From assembly GCA_964512655.1 (NCBI GenBank), contig CAZEJT010000001.1:860623-924622 (forward strand): 64,000 nucleotides of DNA. Reading direction: 5' to 3'. The DNA is from VBOC01 sp964512655 (lineage in GTDB: Bacteria > Bacteroidota > Ignavibacteria > UBA10030 > SZUA-254). Shown here one piece after another: positions 1-9,367 of this stretch (position 1 is the stretch's first letter; every line of letters begins with the position of its first letter). A model generated the notes under the pieces. That model had not been told where the DNA came from, did no database searches, and worked only from the letters and a program-made list of their open reading frames with translations. The translations under genes were made by a program, and so were the position numbers.

Positions 1-13
1 GGTTGACACAGCG

Positions 14-2926
14 TTACTCCCAATTGATCTTCAAGCCGAGGATGATCTGCCGCGAATCGCTGAAGATCGAGGGATCAAGTCTGCTGTCGTTCTGATTCCA
101 GGGAAGTACCTCGCCGGTATTGATGTCTCCGTCGCCGTACTGAGGGGGAAGTCCGGTCTGATTGTAGATCGTGTTGACGTTTCTCCGATTGAGCAGGTTC
201 GTGACGTCGAGAGTTACCAGCAGGTTCAGGCCGCCCATCACGTACAGTCCCTTGTACATCGAAAGGTTTACCAGAGAGCTGTACGGCTTGGTCTCGTTGT
301 TCAGCAGATAGACGTTGCGCGCATTCACCTTTCCCCGGTACGGGGTGTAGGGGAATCCGCTGCCGAGACTCCACGTAAGCGAGATCCCGTAATTGTTTAC
401 GAACGGCAGTCCGAAGAGCTTCCCTTCCTCCTTCGGACCCACGCGGTACGTCGCGAACAGATTAGCAGTGTGGTTTTGATCCCAGTCGAGCCGGCTTTCC
501 CGCGGCAGCTGGAACTGGGGCTGGAAGATGCTTGCGAGCGGGTTCGACGACCGGCCCTTGGCGAGCTGGTAGGAGTAGCTTATGCTCGCTGTGAAGTTTC
601 CGGAGAGCGCCTGATTCAGGGATACTTCGAACCCGCGGGCGCTCGCGTAATCGAAGTTGCGTAGAAAGTTGTTGCCGTTTCGCAAAAAGCTTTGCGGATA
701 ATCGAAGATGTCCTTGTAAAATGCGTGAAGCGTGAACGCCATGTCGTCCGTCACCTGATCTTCAAAACCCGCTTCATACTGGACCGTGCGCTGGGGTTTG
801 AGACTCGGATTACCGATCAGGTTGTTTTTGGCGCCGAGAATCGTGGGATCACGATAATAATTCTCCCTGTCCGGAAACTGTATGAAATGCCCGTAGTTGA
901 AATAGAACACGATGCGGTCGGTGACGGGATATCCGATGGAAAGGCGCGGACTGACGTAGCCGTGCGTGAGGTAATAGAGGAAGCGCTTGCTGTCGGTTAG
1001 TCCCCTGGAAACTTTGATCGTGTCGCCGTTTGCGTTGATGTGCCCGTCGTACCCGAGATCGCTGACCCAATCCGAGTGAAGATAACCCGGATCGTTTGGG
1101 TTCTGCGCTCCGTTCAGGGCAACCTCCCAGTTATCCCTGAAATCGTCATAAAAAACCTGACGACCTATGTCAAAGTAGTCGTATCGCGCCCCGACGTGGA
1201 GGTTGAGGCCCGAGAACTCGATGTTGTCCTGGATATACACGCCCCCGCGGTTCGGGTAATTGTTGAGGTTCCATCGATAAAAGCCGTACCCCGGATAATC
1301 TCCGTGCGCGTACGTCGGATCGTCGATGGGAGGATTCACGCTTACCCCGCCAATGACGTGCGGTACGGTGGGAAGCCCGATTTCGGTTGAATTGATCTCT
1401 TCATAATTAAACTCGAATCCCGCCTTCAGGAGATGGAGAGGATGAACCTGGCTGTTGTAGTCGAACCTCGCCGTCCAGACGCGGGTGATGGACTTGAGCC
1501 ATTTTTGCGCTGTCCCCAGTTCATAGAATCCGTCGCCGTTTGGATCCTGCAGCTGATAGGCAGAGGAGTAGTCAGACGGCTTGATACCGGCCACGTCGTT
1601 CCCGTCGTGGCTTTCCAGCTTTCCGAGATAGAGGCGCACGAATGAATTCGTGGAGAAGAAGTGAGTCCACGAGAAGACATGCTGGATCGCGAGCGTCGCA
1701 GAGAGGAGCGAAGAGTCGGCGCGGTACTTGTACTCGTTGCTGTAATCATGGCGTGTGCCGAGGCTCGCCCGGTACCCGTATGAAAACTGATTCGTTCCGC
1801 TCATGTCATAGCGGAGTTTCGAATTGAACGTGAAGGCGTTGTTCTGATCGTCGGAGTAGCGGTACCCCAATCCGTTCAGGATTCCCCCGAGAAAACCGTT
1901 CAACTCCACGCGGCGGTCCAGCGGATGATAAAACTGGTTATGAACGAAATTATTTGGGCCGTCGGAGCGGTCGGCGTCGGCGCTGATGAAGAAGGTGAGA
2001 TTACCCGGCGGCTTCAACCCGAGGCCCGGCATGATGTACTTGGTTAACGGGTCGGGACCTCCAAGAGTGAACGAGCTGTAGTTTTCATTCTCGTTTGTCT
2101 TCGCGATCCTGTCGGTGCGGGCCTGGAGGGAGGCCGAGTAACGATCCGCGCCGGATTTGGTCACGATGTTGATGACGCCCGACTGGGCGTTGCCGTAATC
2201 CGCATCGAAGCCGCTCGTCTGCACGCTGACCGATTGAATCGCATTAGCCGAAACCGCAAGCCCCGTGGCGCCGCCCCCGATCGTTCCCGATTGCACGCCG
2301 GCATAGACCTTCTGGAGCTCCTCGTTGGTGCCTGCCGTCGTCAATTGACCCGAATTTCCAAGGATGCTGTTCGTCGGAATGCCGTCCACCAGATACTGTA
2401 CTTCGTTCGAGCGGCCTCCTCGCAGGAAGAGGTTGTTGCCTTGTTTCACCACGCCGGTCTGCAGGCGAAGGACGTCCTCCACCGACTTTACGTTGGGGAT
2501 CTCGGAAATCGTCTTCGCATCCACGGTCGGCGTGCCCGTGGTGACCATGTTATTCACCATCTTCGTCGCCGTAATGACCTGTTCGTTGATCTCCACTGCG
2601 CTCGAGCTCATCTTGATAGGAACGGGGGTGGTTGCGTCGGGGTTCACCTGAACGTCGCGGACCTCCACGGTCTGGTATCCCAGAATGCTCGCCCTGACCG
2701 AGACCGATCCTGTGGGAACCGCAATGATGGTGAATTTTCCGTCGGCGTCCGTGGCGGCGCCCCGTTGTGTGCCCACGACGAGGATGTTGACAAAGGGAAT
2801 GGGCTCGCCGCTCTGGGCATCGGTAACCCTCCCTGTAAGCTTTCCTGTATTGCCGGCAAACGCCGGCGGTACCGCGAGCAGGAGAACCAGTCCCGCACAC
2901 GCGGAGGATCGTAGCAGTGACATCAT
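14..2926 (-). CDS. TonB-dependent outer-membrane receptor with carboxypeptidase-like N-terminal domain
   Basis: This 970-residue protein is predicted to be an outer-membrane transporter for a large ligand, energised by TonB. A signal peptide (about residues 1-24, ending PAFA) is followed by a carboxypeptidase-regulatory-like beta-sandwich (about 27-110, GKLTGRVTDAQSGEPIPFVN), then a plug domain with FLRGGRSNEVQYLVDGIP and SGVINIVTKSG, then a long aromatic-rich beta-barrel to the C-terminus. This architecture is the SusC/CirA type common in Bacteroidota. The ligand cannot be read from sequence. No SusD partner is adjacent; instead two lipoproteins lie upstream on the same strand and probably share its promoter at 5417-5445. 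A second Met follows the first, so the start could be one codon later. Confidence 0.93.
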   Translation of the reverse strand: MMSLLRSSACAGLVLLLAVPPAFAGNTGKLTGRVTDAQSGEPIPFVNILVVGTQRGAATDADGKFTIIAVPTGSVSVRASILGYQTVEVRDVQVNPDATTPVPIKMSSSAVEINEQVITATKMVNNMVTTGTPTVDAKTISEIPNVKSVEDVLRLQTGVVKQGNNLFLRGGRSNEVQYLVDGIPTNSILGNSGQLTTAGTNEELQKVYAGVQSGTIGGGATGLAVSANAIQSVSVQTSGFDADYGNAQSGVINIVTKSGADRYSASLQARTDRIAKTNENENYSSFTLGGPDPLTKYIMPGLGLKPPGNLTFFISADADRSDGPNNFVHNQFYHPLDRRVELNGFLGGILNGLGYRYSDDQNNAFTFNSKLRYDMSGTNQFSYGYRASLGTRHDYSNEYKYRADSSLLSATLAIQHVFSWTHFFSTNSFVRLYLGKLESHDGNDVAGIKPSDYSSAYQLQDPNGDGFYELGTAQKWLKSITRVWTARFDYNSQVHPLHLLKAGFEFNYEEINSTEIGLPTVPHVIGGVSVNPPIDDPTYAHGDYPGYGFYRWNLNNYPNRGGVYIQDNIEFSGLNLHVGARYDYFDIGRQVFYDDFRDNWEVALNGAQNPNDPGYLHSDWVSDLGYDGHINANGDTIKVSRGLTDSKRFLYYLTHGYVSPRLSIGYPVTDRIVFYFNYGHFIQFPDRENYYRDPTILGAKNNLIGNPSLKPQRTVQYEAGFEDQVTDDMAFTLHAFYKDIFDYPQSFLRNGNNFLRNFDYASARGFEVSLNQALSGNFTASISYSYQLAKGRSSNPLASIFQPQFQLPRESRLDWDQNHTANLFATYRVGPKEEGKLFGLPFVNNYGISLTWSLGSGFPYTPYRGKVNARNVYLLNNETKPYSSLVNLSMYKGLYVMGGLNLLVTLDVTNLLNRRNVNTIYNQTGLPPQYGDGDINTGEVLPWNQNDSRLDPSIFSDSRQIILGLKINWE

Positions 2927-2948
2927 GAGATTCTCTCCTTCAGAGTAT

Positions 2949-4760
2949 TCACGGGTTCAGTTCCTGCATGTCTACAAGGGCTTTCCGCATCGCCTGCGCC
3001 GCCGATGACTGATCCATATAGTAGAGGGGATATCCAAAGTATACGGAGCTGTACGTAATTCCGATGTATCTCACTGCAATCGTCATGCCCTCGATCCGTT
3101 GCGGGAAAAAGAATGACAGGACGCTGTTGTCGTCGGCAGCGTCATAGCGTCCGATGATTTCGCCGAAACCGCTCGGTCTTCCCGGCCAGGTGAATGTCAA
3201 GCCGCCATGCCAGGCAGTGTCGAGCCGCGTGGTATCGACGGCCAGGTCGGGATATCCCTTGTCTCCGTGCACGCCAATGAAATTCCCCCTGTTCAGATCT
3301 GTTCCGAGTGTCTGCATGTGTCCGATCGTGTTGACGAAATCGGCCCCGCCATTCAGCGCGAACGGGAGCGCCCACCCGCCGAAGATGAGTTTGCCGCCGA
3401 TGTAGCAGTAATCCGTCAGAATTTTCGCTCGGCCCGAGGTTATGCCGTGTCCGAACCCAACGGTATTGTCGGCGTCAGACACCACGTCCTGCGTAAGAAT
3501 CACGGTACTATACTGTCCGAGTTGCCCGCGCCCCGGGAAGATGTGCGTACCGGTGCTCGATATGTCGATGACATCAAACACATCATATTTTCCGGCCAAT
3601 CCGATCGAATTGAACATCGCCCTGTAATAGTCGTCGATCATCGGTATTGTAGGCCGGATAACGGTTCCTCCGCCGGCGCCGTAATTGTAACAATCGTTCA
3701 GGAACAGAATCTTTTTCTGGGCGCCCGGCCGGAGAAAGAGCGGGTACAGCGTATTAAACGAACATCTCGAATAGATCGTGTCGACTCCGATCGGGTTGTT
3801 GTTTCCGTCGAAGGTCGTATGGACATAGTAGCCGAGCGTGTCGATGCTCCCGAATTCGTTTCGGCCCCTGACGTAGAACGTGTGTCTCGTTTGATACGGG
3901 TCGGGGAAGTCGGAAGCAAACACGGAGGCAGTCGTCGACTGGCTGAAGGCCGACCACGGGATAGCGTCTTGAGGCCACTGGTCTTTATCGATCACCCAGG
4001 AGTAATCAATCGTCCTGCTGTTCGGATCGAATCCCTGGAACTGGAACTGAACGCCGCCGAACGTGTCCGTCTTCTTGTCCCGGACGAGAATTGTGTCGCT
4101 CGGGCAGGATGTAAGCTGCGTCTGGGGAGGCGGGACGCGGGGCGTTCCGAACGACACCGTCGCGGGAGTTCCGATCGCCGCGTCATTGTCTATCGCCGAA
4201 ACCTCAAACGTATGGGGATTTAAAGAATCCTGGGAATCAAAAATGAAGGTTCCGCTGTTAGGACTCGTATGAACCGGATAACGAACGGCTTTTGGATTCG
4301 ACGCCCAGACGTGCGCTCCGGCGATCGTCAGAATGTGTCCGGCGTCGAGAGCGTTGGCGCTGTCCGGATATAGTCCTTCCGGCGGAAGCGTTGCGAAGTA
4401 GTGATAGACATTTGGGACGTTATCCGTGGTGGCATCGGTCATCAGCGCAAAATTTGACACGATGATGTTCAGGACCATGCTGTACGGCTTATACTGGAAG
4501 GGACTCGTCGAGTTCAGCCGGAAATTCCAGCGATAGCGGAACGCGACAACGAAGCCGTCGGGATCGTCTCCCACCCAGTATAACGTCAGCCGGGGGTTCT
4601 TCGTGACGATAAAAGAGTCGGGGGGAGGCACGTTCGACAGACGCGTGATCGGGGGAATGTTTCCCAGCTGCGGGTGATTGCCCGAGCAGTGCAGGCCCGA
4701 GAGAGCGATGGTCAGTGCCGTCGCCGCGACGGCGGACCACCGGAGAGGCGCATTATGCAT
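2949..4760 (-). CDS. Surface lipoprotein of unknown function (603 aa)
   Basis: I do not recognise a named family. The N-terminus is a lipoprotein signal with lipobox LSGLHC, Cys25 being the likely acylated residue. Residues around 35-75 (PPITRLSNVPPPDS, then YWVGDDPDGFVVAFRYRW) resemble the Ig/fibronectin-like segments of FCB-group surface lipoproteins. The C-terminal third (KKILFLNDCYNYG, then IGGKLIFGGWALPF) reads like an alpha/beta Rossmann-type or glutamine-amidotransferase-like fold. It lies 22 bp upstream of the TonB receptor and 5 bp downstream of another lipoprotein, so a three-gene envelope operon is likely. A role as a surface partner of the receptor is inference from position only. 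Confidence 0.85.
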   Translation of the reverse strand: MHNAPLRWSAVAATALTIALSGLHCSGNHPQLGNIPPITRLSNVPPPDSFIVTKNPRLTLYWVGDDPDGFVVAFRYRWNFRLNSTSPFQYKPYSMVLNIIVSNFALMTDATTDNVPNVYHYFATLPPEGLYPDSANALDAGHILTIAGAHVWASNPKAVRYPVHTSPNSGTFIFDSQDSLNPHTFEVSAIDNDAAIGTPATVSFGTPRVPPPQTQLTSCPSDTILVRDKKTDTFGGVQFQFQGFDPNSRTIDYSWVIDKDQWPQDAIPWSAFSQSTTASVFASDFPDPYQTRHTFYVRGRNEFGSIDTLGYYVHTTFDGNNNPIGVDTIYSRCSFNTLYPLFLRPGAQKKILFLNDCYNYGAGGGTVIRPTIPMIDDYYRAMFNSIGLAGKYDVFDVIDISSTGTHIFPGRGQLGQYSTVILTQDVVSDADNTVGFGHGITSGRAKILTDYCYIGGKLIFGGWALPFALNGGADFVNTIGHMQTLGTDLNRGNFIGVHGDKGYPDLAVDTTRLDTAWHGGLTFTWPGRPSGFGEIIGRYDAADDNSVLSFFFPQRIEGMTIAVRYIGITYSSVYFGYPLYYMDQSSAAQAMRKALVDMQELNP

Positions 4761-4765
4761 GTGGC

Positions 4766-5353
4766 TTACTCGTATTGAATCGATGAGATGTAATAGTATG
4801 GGGTAAAGAGAAACGTGTCGGCCTGCTTGACCAGCGACGAGTCGATGTTAATTGTCAGGACAATCCGCGTCGTATGCTGTTCGACGATTTTGAAGGGCTT
4901 CAGGAATGAGAGTGTGGCATCAAAATCGGGAAGCGTGTTCACGTGAATGTTCCTGTACCCGTCCAGTATGACGCTTCCGCCCGGCTGCACGAGCATGAGC
5001 ACTCCCAGGTAATCGCCCGGAGGGAGGTCGGCCTGGCCGATCACCAACGATGAATCTTCGGCGTGCTCATCGAGCGTGTTGTACACGCCCGTTGTACGCT
5101 TAAGGGCCTGCACATCCCCGTAGACCGGGGCCAGCGCTCGGTCGGTCCGGAGCGCATTGACCTGGGTAATCTTCAGGACAAAATTGTTGAGATGGCTGAA
5201 AGAGATGCGGTTCGTATCCGATATTGAATGGAGCCGTATGTCGATCAGGCCGGGGAGCGGAGAGCTGTAGTCGTACTGGCAGCTCACGCTCAGGAGTGCA
5301 AGGAGAAGGAGAAGAAATAGAAATGAAACAAAACGCAATCGAATACGTTTCAT
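4766..5353 (-). CDS. DUF4382-like lipoprotein
   Basis: This 195-residue protein has a lipoprotein signal with lipobox LLSVSC (Cys25). The mature part, with IDIRLHSISD, FVLKITQVNALR, YNTLDEHAEDSSLVIGQADLPPGDYLGVLMLV and a C-terminal LTINIDSSLVKQ segment, matches the general layout of DUF4382 proteins. These are beta-rich envelope lipoproteins of unknown function. It is the first gene of the minus-strand lipoprotein-lipoprotein-receptor set, with a sigma70-like promoter 64 bp upstream. No strong Shine-Dalgarno precedes the ATG. The family call rests on pattern recognition, not alignment. Confidence 0.75.
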   Translation of the reverse strand: MKRIRLRFVSFLFLLLLLALLSVSCQYDYSSPLPGLIDIRLHSISDTNRISFSHLNNFVLKITQVNALRTDRALAPVYGDVQALKRTTGVYNTLDEHAEDSSLVIGQADLPPGDYLGVLMLVQPGGSVILDGYRNIHVNTLPDFDATLSFLKPFKIVEQHTTRIVLTINIDSSLVKQADTFLFTPYYYISSIQYE

Positions 5354-5416
5354 GGGAGTAGCTGGATGTTACAACAATGGGTATTCCGGGCGCTGGGGTG
5401 AACCGGATTATCACGG

Positions 5417-5445
5417 AGTATAGATAAAATATTCGTTACAGTCAA
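5417..5445 (-). promoter_or_regulatory. Sigma70-like promoter of the lipoprotein/TonB-receptor operon
   Basis: On the minus strand TTGACT (5445-5440), a 17-bp spacer and TATACT (5422-5417) form a near-consensus promoter. Transcription should begin near 5411, giving an untranslated leader of about 58 nt before the ATG at 5353. The same two hexamers with the same spacing occur at the aroF promoter. Confidence 0.75.
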
Positions 5446-5562
5446 GTTACTTGCGGCTCGACCGGCGGCGGAAGGGAGATCTCGTCCCTTTCGCTGGTTA
5501 ACTTTTTACGGACCGTTGTGTCTAACGCTTGACTGATTGGAAGGCCTGTACACGCGAAGAGT

Positions 5563-5593
5563 TTTGAGTATTCGCTAATATTTTGTAAATTTG
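5563..5593 (+). promoter_or_regulatory. Bacteroidota-type promoter (TTTG-N19-TAAATTTG)
   Basis: TTTG at 5563-5566, 19 bp, then TAAATTTG at 5586-5593 matches the TTTG/TAnnTTTG pattern known for the Bacteroidota primary sigma factor. Transcription would begin near 5600, 17 nt before the ATG at 5617 of the propeller lipoprotein. It diverges from the minus-strand promoter at 5417-5445. Confidence 0.6.
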
Positions 5594-5616
5594 TCGAGGA
5601 ATTAACAAAAGAGAAA

Positions 5617-6720
5617 ATGCTCCGATCGATGAGTAGACGCATCAGGTTACAGGCATCAGCTCTCTGCCTCATCCTTTTTCTCCCCCTCGCATTTAATGCC
5701 TGCTCGAGTCCGGATGGCACCAAACCTCCGCCGGAAAAGGATGTCTGGGTGGTGTTTAAGGCGTCTTCCGGAGCGCTGGTCGATAACCACATCAACTCAA
5801 TTCTCCTCGACAATTCCCGGAAAATCTGGTTCGCAACAGACAATGGGGCATCGTACTTCAGCGGAGGATCCTGGGGAACAATCCGAGACTCGCTGAGCAC
5901 GATCGACGGCCGTGGCGGCCCTCCGAGCCATGTGGTCACCTGCATTGTGCAGGGGAAGGATCGCAGCTACTGGTTCGGATTGAAGGGCGGCGGAATTCAG
6001 CGCTACAATCCGAATTCAACCATTGCCGTGTGGAAACGCTTCCAGAGCCCTGATCTCCTCTACGACTTCATCCTCTCAGGGGCGGCGGACATCTCGGCTC
6101 AGACTACCTACGGGGAAATGTGGTTTACCACCGCCCTCGGGATCATGCAGTTCGTGGGGGCGGTCAATGAGACCGGCACCTGGCACTTCTTCTATCAAAG
6201 CAACACTCCCGCAATTCCTTCCAACCAGGTGTGGAGTTCCGAAAATGCGCTCCTGGACAACTCAATCTGGTTCGGAGCCCAGACCGGAGGGGCGGTATCG
6301 GTGGCGTACTCGCTGGGGGGGACTTTGAGCTGGACGGGGTTACCGATGCCCTTCGATTCAAAGATCAACGCGATCGCATTCGATCTCCACAGCACAATCT
6401 GGTTCGCGACGCAGAATGGCGGCGCGAGCTTTAACCAGAATTCCGCTCAGTGGACACGCTACGATTCGGCATCGGTCGGACCATGGCTCAGAAACGAGCC
6501 GGTGAATGCCGTCACGACGAACCATCAGACTATCCGCTGGTTCGGCACAGAGGCGGGTCTCGTTCGACTGAGCGATACCTCATGGACGCGTTTCACCGCA
6601 GCCAACAGCCCCCTCCCTTCAGATACGGTGACCGCGCTCCTGTACGACTTCAATCAAAACGTCTGGATCGGCACGGCGAACGGCCTGGCCGTCTACAACT
6701 CCGCGGGCGTCACCTTCTGA
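5617..6720 (+). CDS. Two-component-regulator-propeller lipoprotein
   Basis: This 367-residue secreted lipoprotein has lipobox AFNAC with Cys29 as the likely modified residue. The mature part consists of repeated propeller blades of the reg_prop type: NHINSILLDNSRKIWFATDNG, IWFGAQTGGAV, STIWFATQNGGASF, IRWFGTEAGLVRLS, NVWIGTANGLAVYN. Such blades form the sensor half of hybrid two-component systems, but here no membrane segment or kinase follows, so it is a stand-alone propeller, perhaps a periplasmic or surface binding protein. A second in-frame ATG at 5629 (MSRRIRL) could also be used. A Bacteroidota-type promoter lies just upstream. Confidence 0.85.
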   Translation: MLRSMSRRIRLQASALCLILFLPLAFNACSSPDGTKPPPEKDVWVVFKASSGALVDNHINSILLDNSRKIWFATDNGASYFSGGSWGTIRDSLSTIDGRGGPPSHVVTCIVQGKDRSYWFGLKGGGIQRYNPNSTIAVWKRFQSPDLLYDFILSGAADISAQTTYGEMWFTTALGIMQFVGAVNETGTWHFFYQSNTPAIPSNQVWSSENALLDNSIWFGAQTGGAVSVAYSLGGTLSWTGLPMPFDSKINAIAFDLHSTIWFATQNGGASFNQNSAQWTRYDSASVGPWLRNEPVNAVTTNHQTIRWFGTEAGLVRLSDTSWTRFTAANSPLPSDTVTALLYDFNQNVWIGTANGLAVYNSAGVTF

Positions 6721-6744
6721 ACGCGGCGCGCTTCCGCCGCCACC

Positions 6745-9036
6745 TCAATACTTGGTGAAATCGATCCACGTGGCTTCCCACGATGTCAGTTCTCCTTTGA
6801 TGATCACGTCGGGGCCGTTCTTGATCGCCTTGGTGCCCGTGACAGAATCGTACTGAATGTTCGGGGGGAGCTTTCTCGGGAGGATGACGTTTGCTATCGG
6901 CGGCATCTTCGCGGCGTCGAAATCTTCCCGCTTGAACCTTGTGATCCACCTCTTGTTGGGCGCCGGCTCGTGCGTCACCGTCACGCGCCCCCAGCGCGTC
7001 GGAGAGTAGGTGATTGAGATCGGCTCTTTACGGGCGAGGTCTGCCGCTCCGATGCCGGCAAGAAGATGAAGGCTGTCGCCGTCTTCATAGATCAGCATGT
7101 GCCTCAGGAAGCGGATGCACTCGGCGCTCGCCCAGTTATGCGGCATGTCTCCTACGAAGCGCTCCGGCTTCGATGACCTGAGCGACTGCTCCTCCCGCCA
7201 CGCAAGGAGCGGCGATGCGTGATTCAGAAACCCGATGAAGGTCTTCCTCGCAAGGTCTCTGAGGCCTGCCCACAGATAGGTCTGAGCCGTAATGGCGGCG
7301 TTGTACGGCCACACGCTCTCCCTTCCAAGCCAGCCCGTGCCCGCGGGGATGTCCTCCTGTGTGACCGCCTTCATCAGATCCAGATGGCCCTTGACGATGC
7401 CGTTGTCCACCGGCAGGATCAGCCCGGGATAGAGGGCCTGTGAAAGATAGATCTGTGCCGCCTGCGGAAGAGGCCTCTTCGACTCCTCGCGGGCGCTCCA
7501 CAGGCTGTCGTCTTTCATCAGCATTGGCAGATAAGAAAACCCGTTCGGGTGCTGGCGCATTTCCTCGCGGGCTGCCGCCGGAATCCTGAGCGTAAATGCG
7601 GTAAGGAAGTCGCGAATGTCCTGTCGCTTGGGAAGAAAGAAACGCTGAGCCGCCTCGTCGAGTTTTTTCAATGCGATCCATGTCCAGAGAGAATTCGTCA
7701 ACTCCGGGCGGATTCCGCCGATCCCGCTGTCTCCGAAGCCGGGGGGTAGGAGCCCGTACTTGCCGTTCCCCGAACCGGTAGGCTGCGTTTTCGCGACGAG
7801 GTCTCTGAGGTACATCATTGCCTTGTGAGCATCCGGGTACGTCTGGTCGAAGAACTCCCATTTCTGTGAGAGCTCCGCCTGCCTGACGAGCGCGTAGACC
7901 GCCACCGCGGTATCCTTCCAATGCGCCTCTCCTGCCCCAGCCACGAACCCACCGTGGACATCCTGGAGGTCCCAAATTGCCTCGAGCCCTTCCTGCGCTT
8001 CCTTGTCGAAGCCGAGATAGCGGGCGGCCTCGATGAGAAACGTCCCGTCGACGACCCAGAGTCCGCGGTAGACCGTCGGCCCGACTTCGAACACGTTCCT
8101 CCCCTTCTTGATCTCCCGGGCCTCGGCGATGTTTCTTGAAGACGCGATCAGAAAATCCTGATACTGATTGGGGAGCTTCCAGTCTACTTTTCCTCCGAAG
8201 GGCTTCCATCCCTTCCAGAATGTCCTGCTCGCATCCAGGAGGTCGCCGCTGCGGCCGAGTCCTTTCTTCAGCTTCTCAAACGGTTGCCCTTCCTGCGGAA
8301 AGCGGATAAACCAGGTTGCCGGCCGGTCCTTCCGGAGCGATTCAGCCTGCAGGCGAATGAGCTGGATCCCGTCCTTGACGGAGGACTCGACTTCCGAGTC
8401 CGCGATGAGGAACGGACTCGCCGCGCCCCGGATCGTTACGATACCGGCATGATCACGCTTCGAGGAGGAGTCGTCCGCGTTCTGAAACGACCACGCGCTC
8501 TGCGATATGATCCGGATCTCGGGAGAGCACTCGGCCTCCTTCTTCCCCGTCTGCCGGAATTCCACCAGAAGGTTGTCAACCCTCCCTTCCTCCTTCTCAT
8601 TCGTGGCAAACGTAGTGAGTACCGCTTCCTGGCCTTCCCACGAAAGTCTCGTCGTGATGATGGGGATTCCCGGCGCCTCGAGTTTCTGAACTACGAAGGT
8701 GCCTGCCGGCTTGTCCTTTAGCGAGATGGAGACCACGTGGGGAAACTGGGCGAGATCGCCCCCCAGTCCGGGATGTCCGATAAGAAGTTCTCCGTGTTTC
8801 CCGACAAGACTCTTGTAAGGATCGTCCGGGAAACAGTACGTCGATTGCCAGGTCCCCGGAGCGTACCGGAAGTCGATTTCCTCCTTCCCTATCGCCTTCC
8901 TGCCGGCAGCCAGGGAGTCGGGTTTTCCTGCCCCGCCCCCTCCCCCGCCCCGTCCGGCCAGAGCACTCTTCCTCGCGATCGTGATCGCTCCGAGGGCGAT
9001 TCCGAGGTCGATCAAAAAATCACGGCGATTCTTCAT
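6745..9036 (-). CDS. Tat-exported six-hairpin glycosidase-like protein
   Basis: A 763-residue protein starting with a twin-arginine signal (KNRRDFLIDLG, hydrophobic ALGAITIA, then an SALAGRG cleavage region with a poly-Gly linker). The central and C-terminal part, for example GPTVYRGLWVVDGTFLIEAA and AIWDLQDVHGGFVAG, then GLLPPGFGDSGIGG, has the helical-pair pattern of (alpha/alpha)6-barrel glycoside hydrolases. A secreted sugar-processing role is therefore likely, but family and substrate are not clear to me. It is alone on the minus strand, 81 bp from the CDGSH gene. AGGGA lies 4 nt before the ATG. An inverted repeat at 9073-9090 overlaps a possible -35 element. Confidence 0.7.
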   Translation of the reverse strand: MKNRRDFLIDLGIALGAITIARKSALAGRGGGGGGAGKPDSLAAGRKAIGKEEIDFRYAPGTWQSTYCFPDDPYKSLVGKHGELLIGHPGLGGDLAQFPHVVSISLKDKPAGTFVVQKLEAPGIPIITTRLSWEGQEAVLTTFATNEKEEGRVDNLLVEFRQTGKKEAECSPEIRIISQSAWSFQNADDSSSKRDHAGIVTIRGAASPFLIADSEVESSVKDGIQLIRLQAESLRKDRPATWFIRFPQEGQPFEKLKKGLGRSGDLLDASRTFWKGWKPFGGKVDWKLPNQYQDFLIASSRNIAEAREIKKGRNVFEVGPTVYRGLWVVDGTFLIEAARYLGFDKEAQEGLEAIWDLQDVHGGFVAGAGEAHWKDTAVAVYALVRQAELSQKWEFFDQTYPDAHKAMMYLRDLVAKTQPTGSGNGKYGLLPPGFGDSGIGGIRPELTNSLWTWIALKKLDEAAQRFFLPKRQDIRDFLTAFTLRIPAAAREEMRQHPNGFSYLPMLMKDDSLWSAREESKRPLPQAAQIYLSQALYPGLILPVDNGIVKGHLDLMKAVTQEDIPAGTGWLGRESVWPYNAAITAQTYLWAGLRDLARKTFIGFLNHASPLLAWREEQSLRSSKPERFVGDMPHNWASAECIRFLRHMLIYEDGDSLHLLAGIGAADLARKEPISITYSPTRWGRVTVTHEPAPNKRWITRFKREDFDAAKMPPIANVILPRKLPPNIQYDSVTGTKAIKNGPDVIIKGELTSWEATWIDFTKY

Positions 9037-9072
9037 AGTTCCCTGCCATCGTCTGGGGGAATCCGTACGATC

Positions 9073-9090
9073 ATTGAAATTCCTTTCAAT
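9073..9090. promoter_or_regulatory. Inverted repeat, possible operator before the glycosidase-like gene
   Basis: ATTGAAA (9073-9079), TTCC, TTTCAAT (9084-9090) is a perfect 7-bp inverted repeat 37 bp upstream of the ATG at 9036. Its right arm supplies a minus-strand TTGAAA that could serve as -35 (spacer 16, weak -10 TACGGA). A repressor site is possible but unproven. Confidence 0.3.
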
Positions 9091-9117
9091 CGGTGAATGG
9101 GGTTTCGGAGGATATCG

Positions 9118-9354
9118 TTACTGAGGCGGTTTGGGCGCCGGAGGGGGGAGTGTAAAAGCGATTACCTCCGATGCAAATCCGCAGACCTTGTGGGTGCTGT
9201 CGCAGAATGGTTTGTTGTTGCTGAGGCCGCACCGGCAGAGGGAAATCGACGTCCGGCCCGAGAGGTCGAACTTCTTGCCGTCGGTGTCGACAATCTCGAA
9301 GTCTCCCTCGACCCGAAGGCTTCCGTTCTTTTTCACGGTGATCCGTGCGCTCAT
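9118..9354 (-). CDS. CDGSH iron-sulfur domain protein
   Basis: A 78-residue protein with one CDGSH-type 2Fe-2S motif: CRCGLSNNKPFCDSTH, giving the three Cys and one His ligands. The G of CDGSH is absent here (CDSTH). It is followed by KVCGF. The MSARITVKKNGSLRVEGDF start is chosen over an upstream Met because it puts the ATG 13 bp after the thiI stop, with AAAGG overlapping that stop. Bacterial CDGSH proteins are small redox or Fe-S transfer proteins; a link to ThiI sulfur chemistry is suggested only by co-transcription. Confidence 0.88.
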   Translation of the reverse strand: MSARITVKKNGSLRVEGDFEIVDTDGKKFDLSGRTSISLCRCGLSNNKPFCDSTHKVCGFASEVIAFTLPPPAPKPPQ

Positions 9355-9367
9355 GCCGCCAGGCCTT

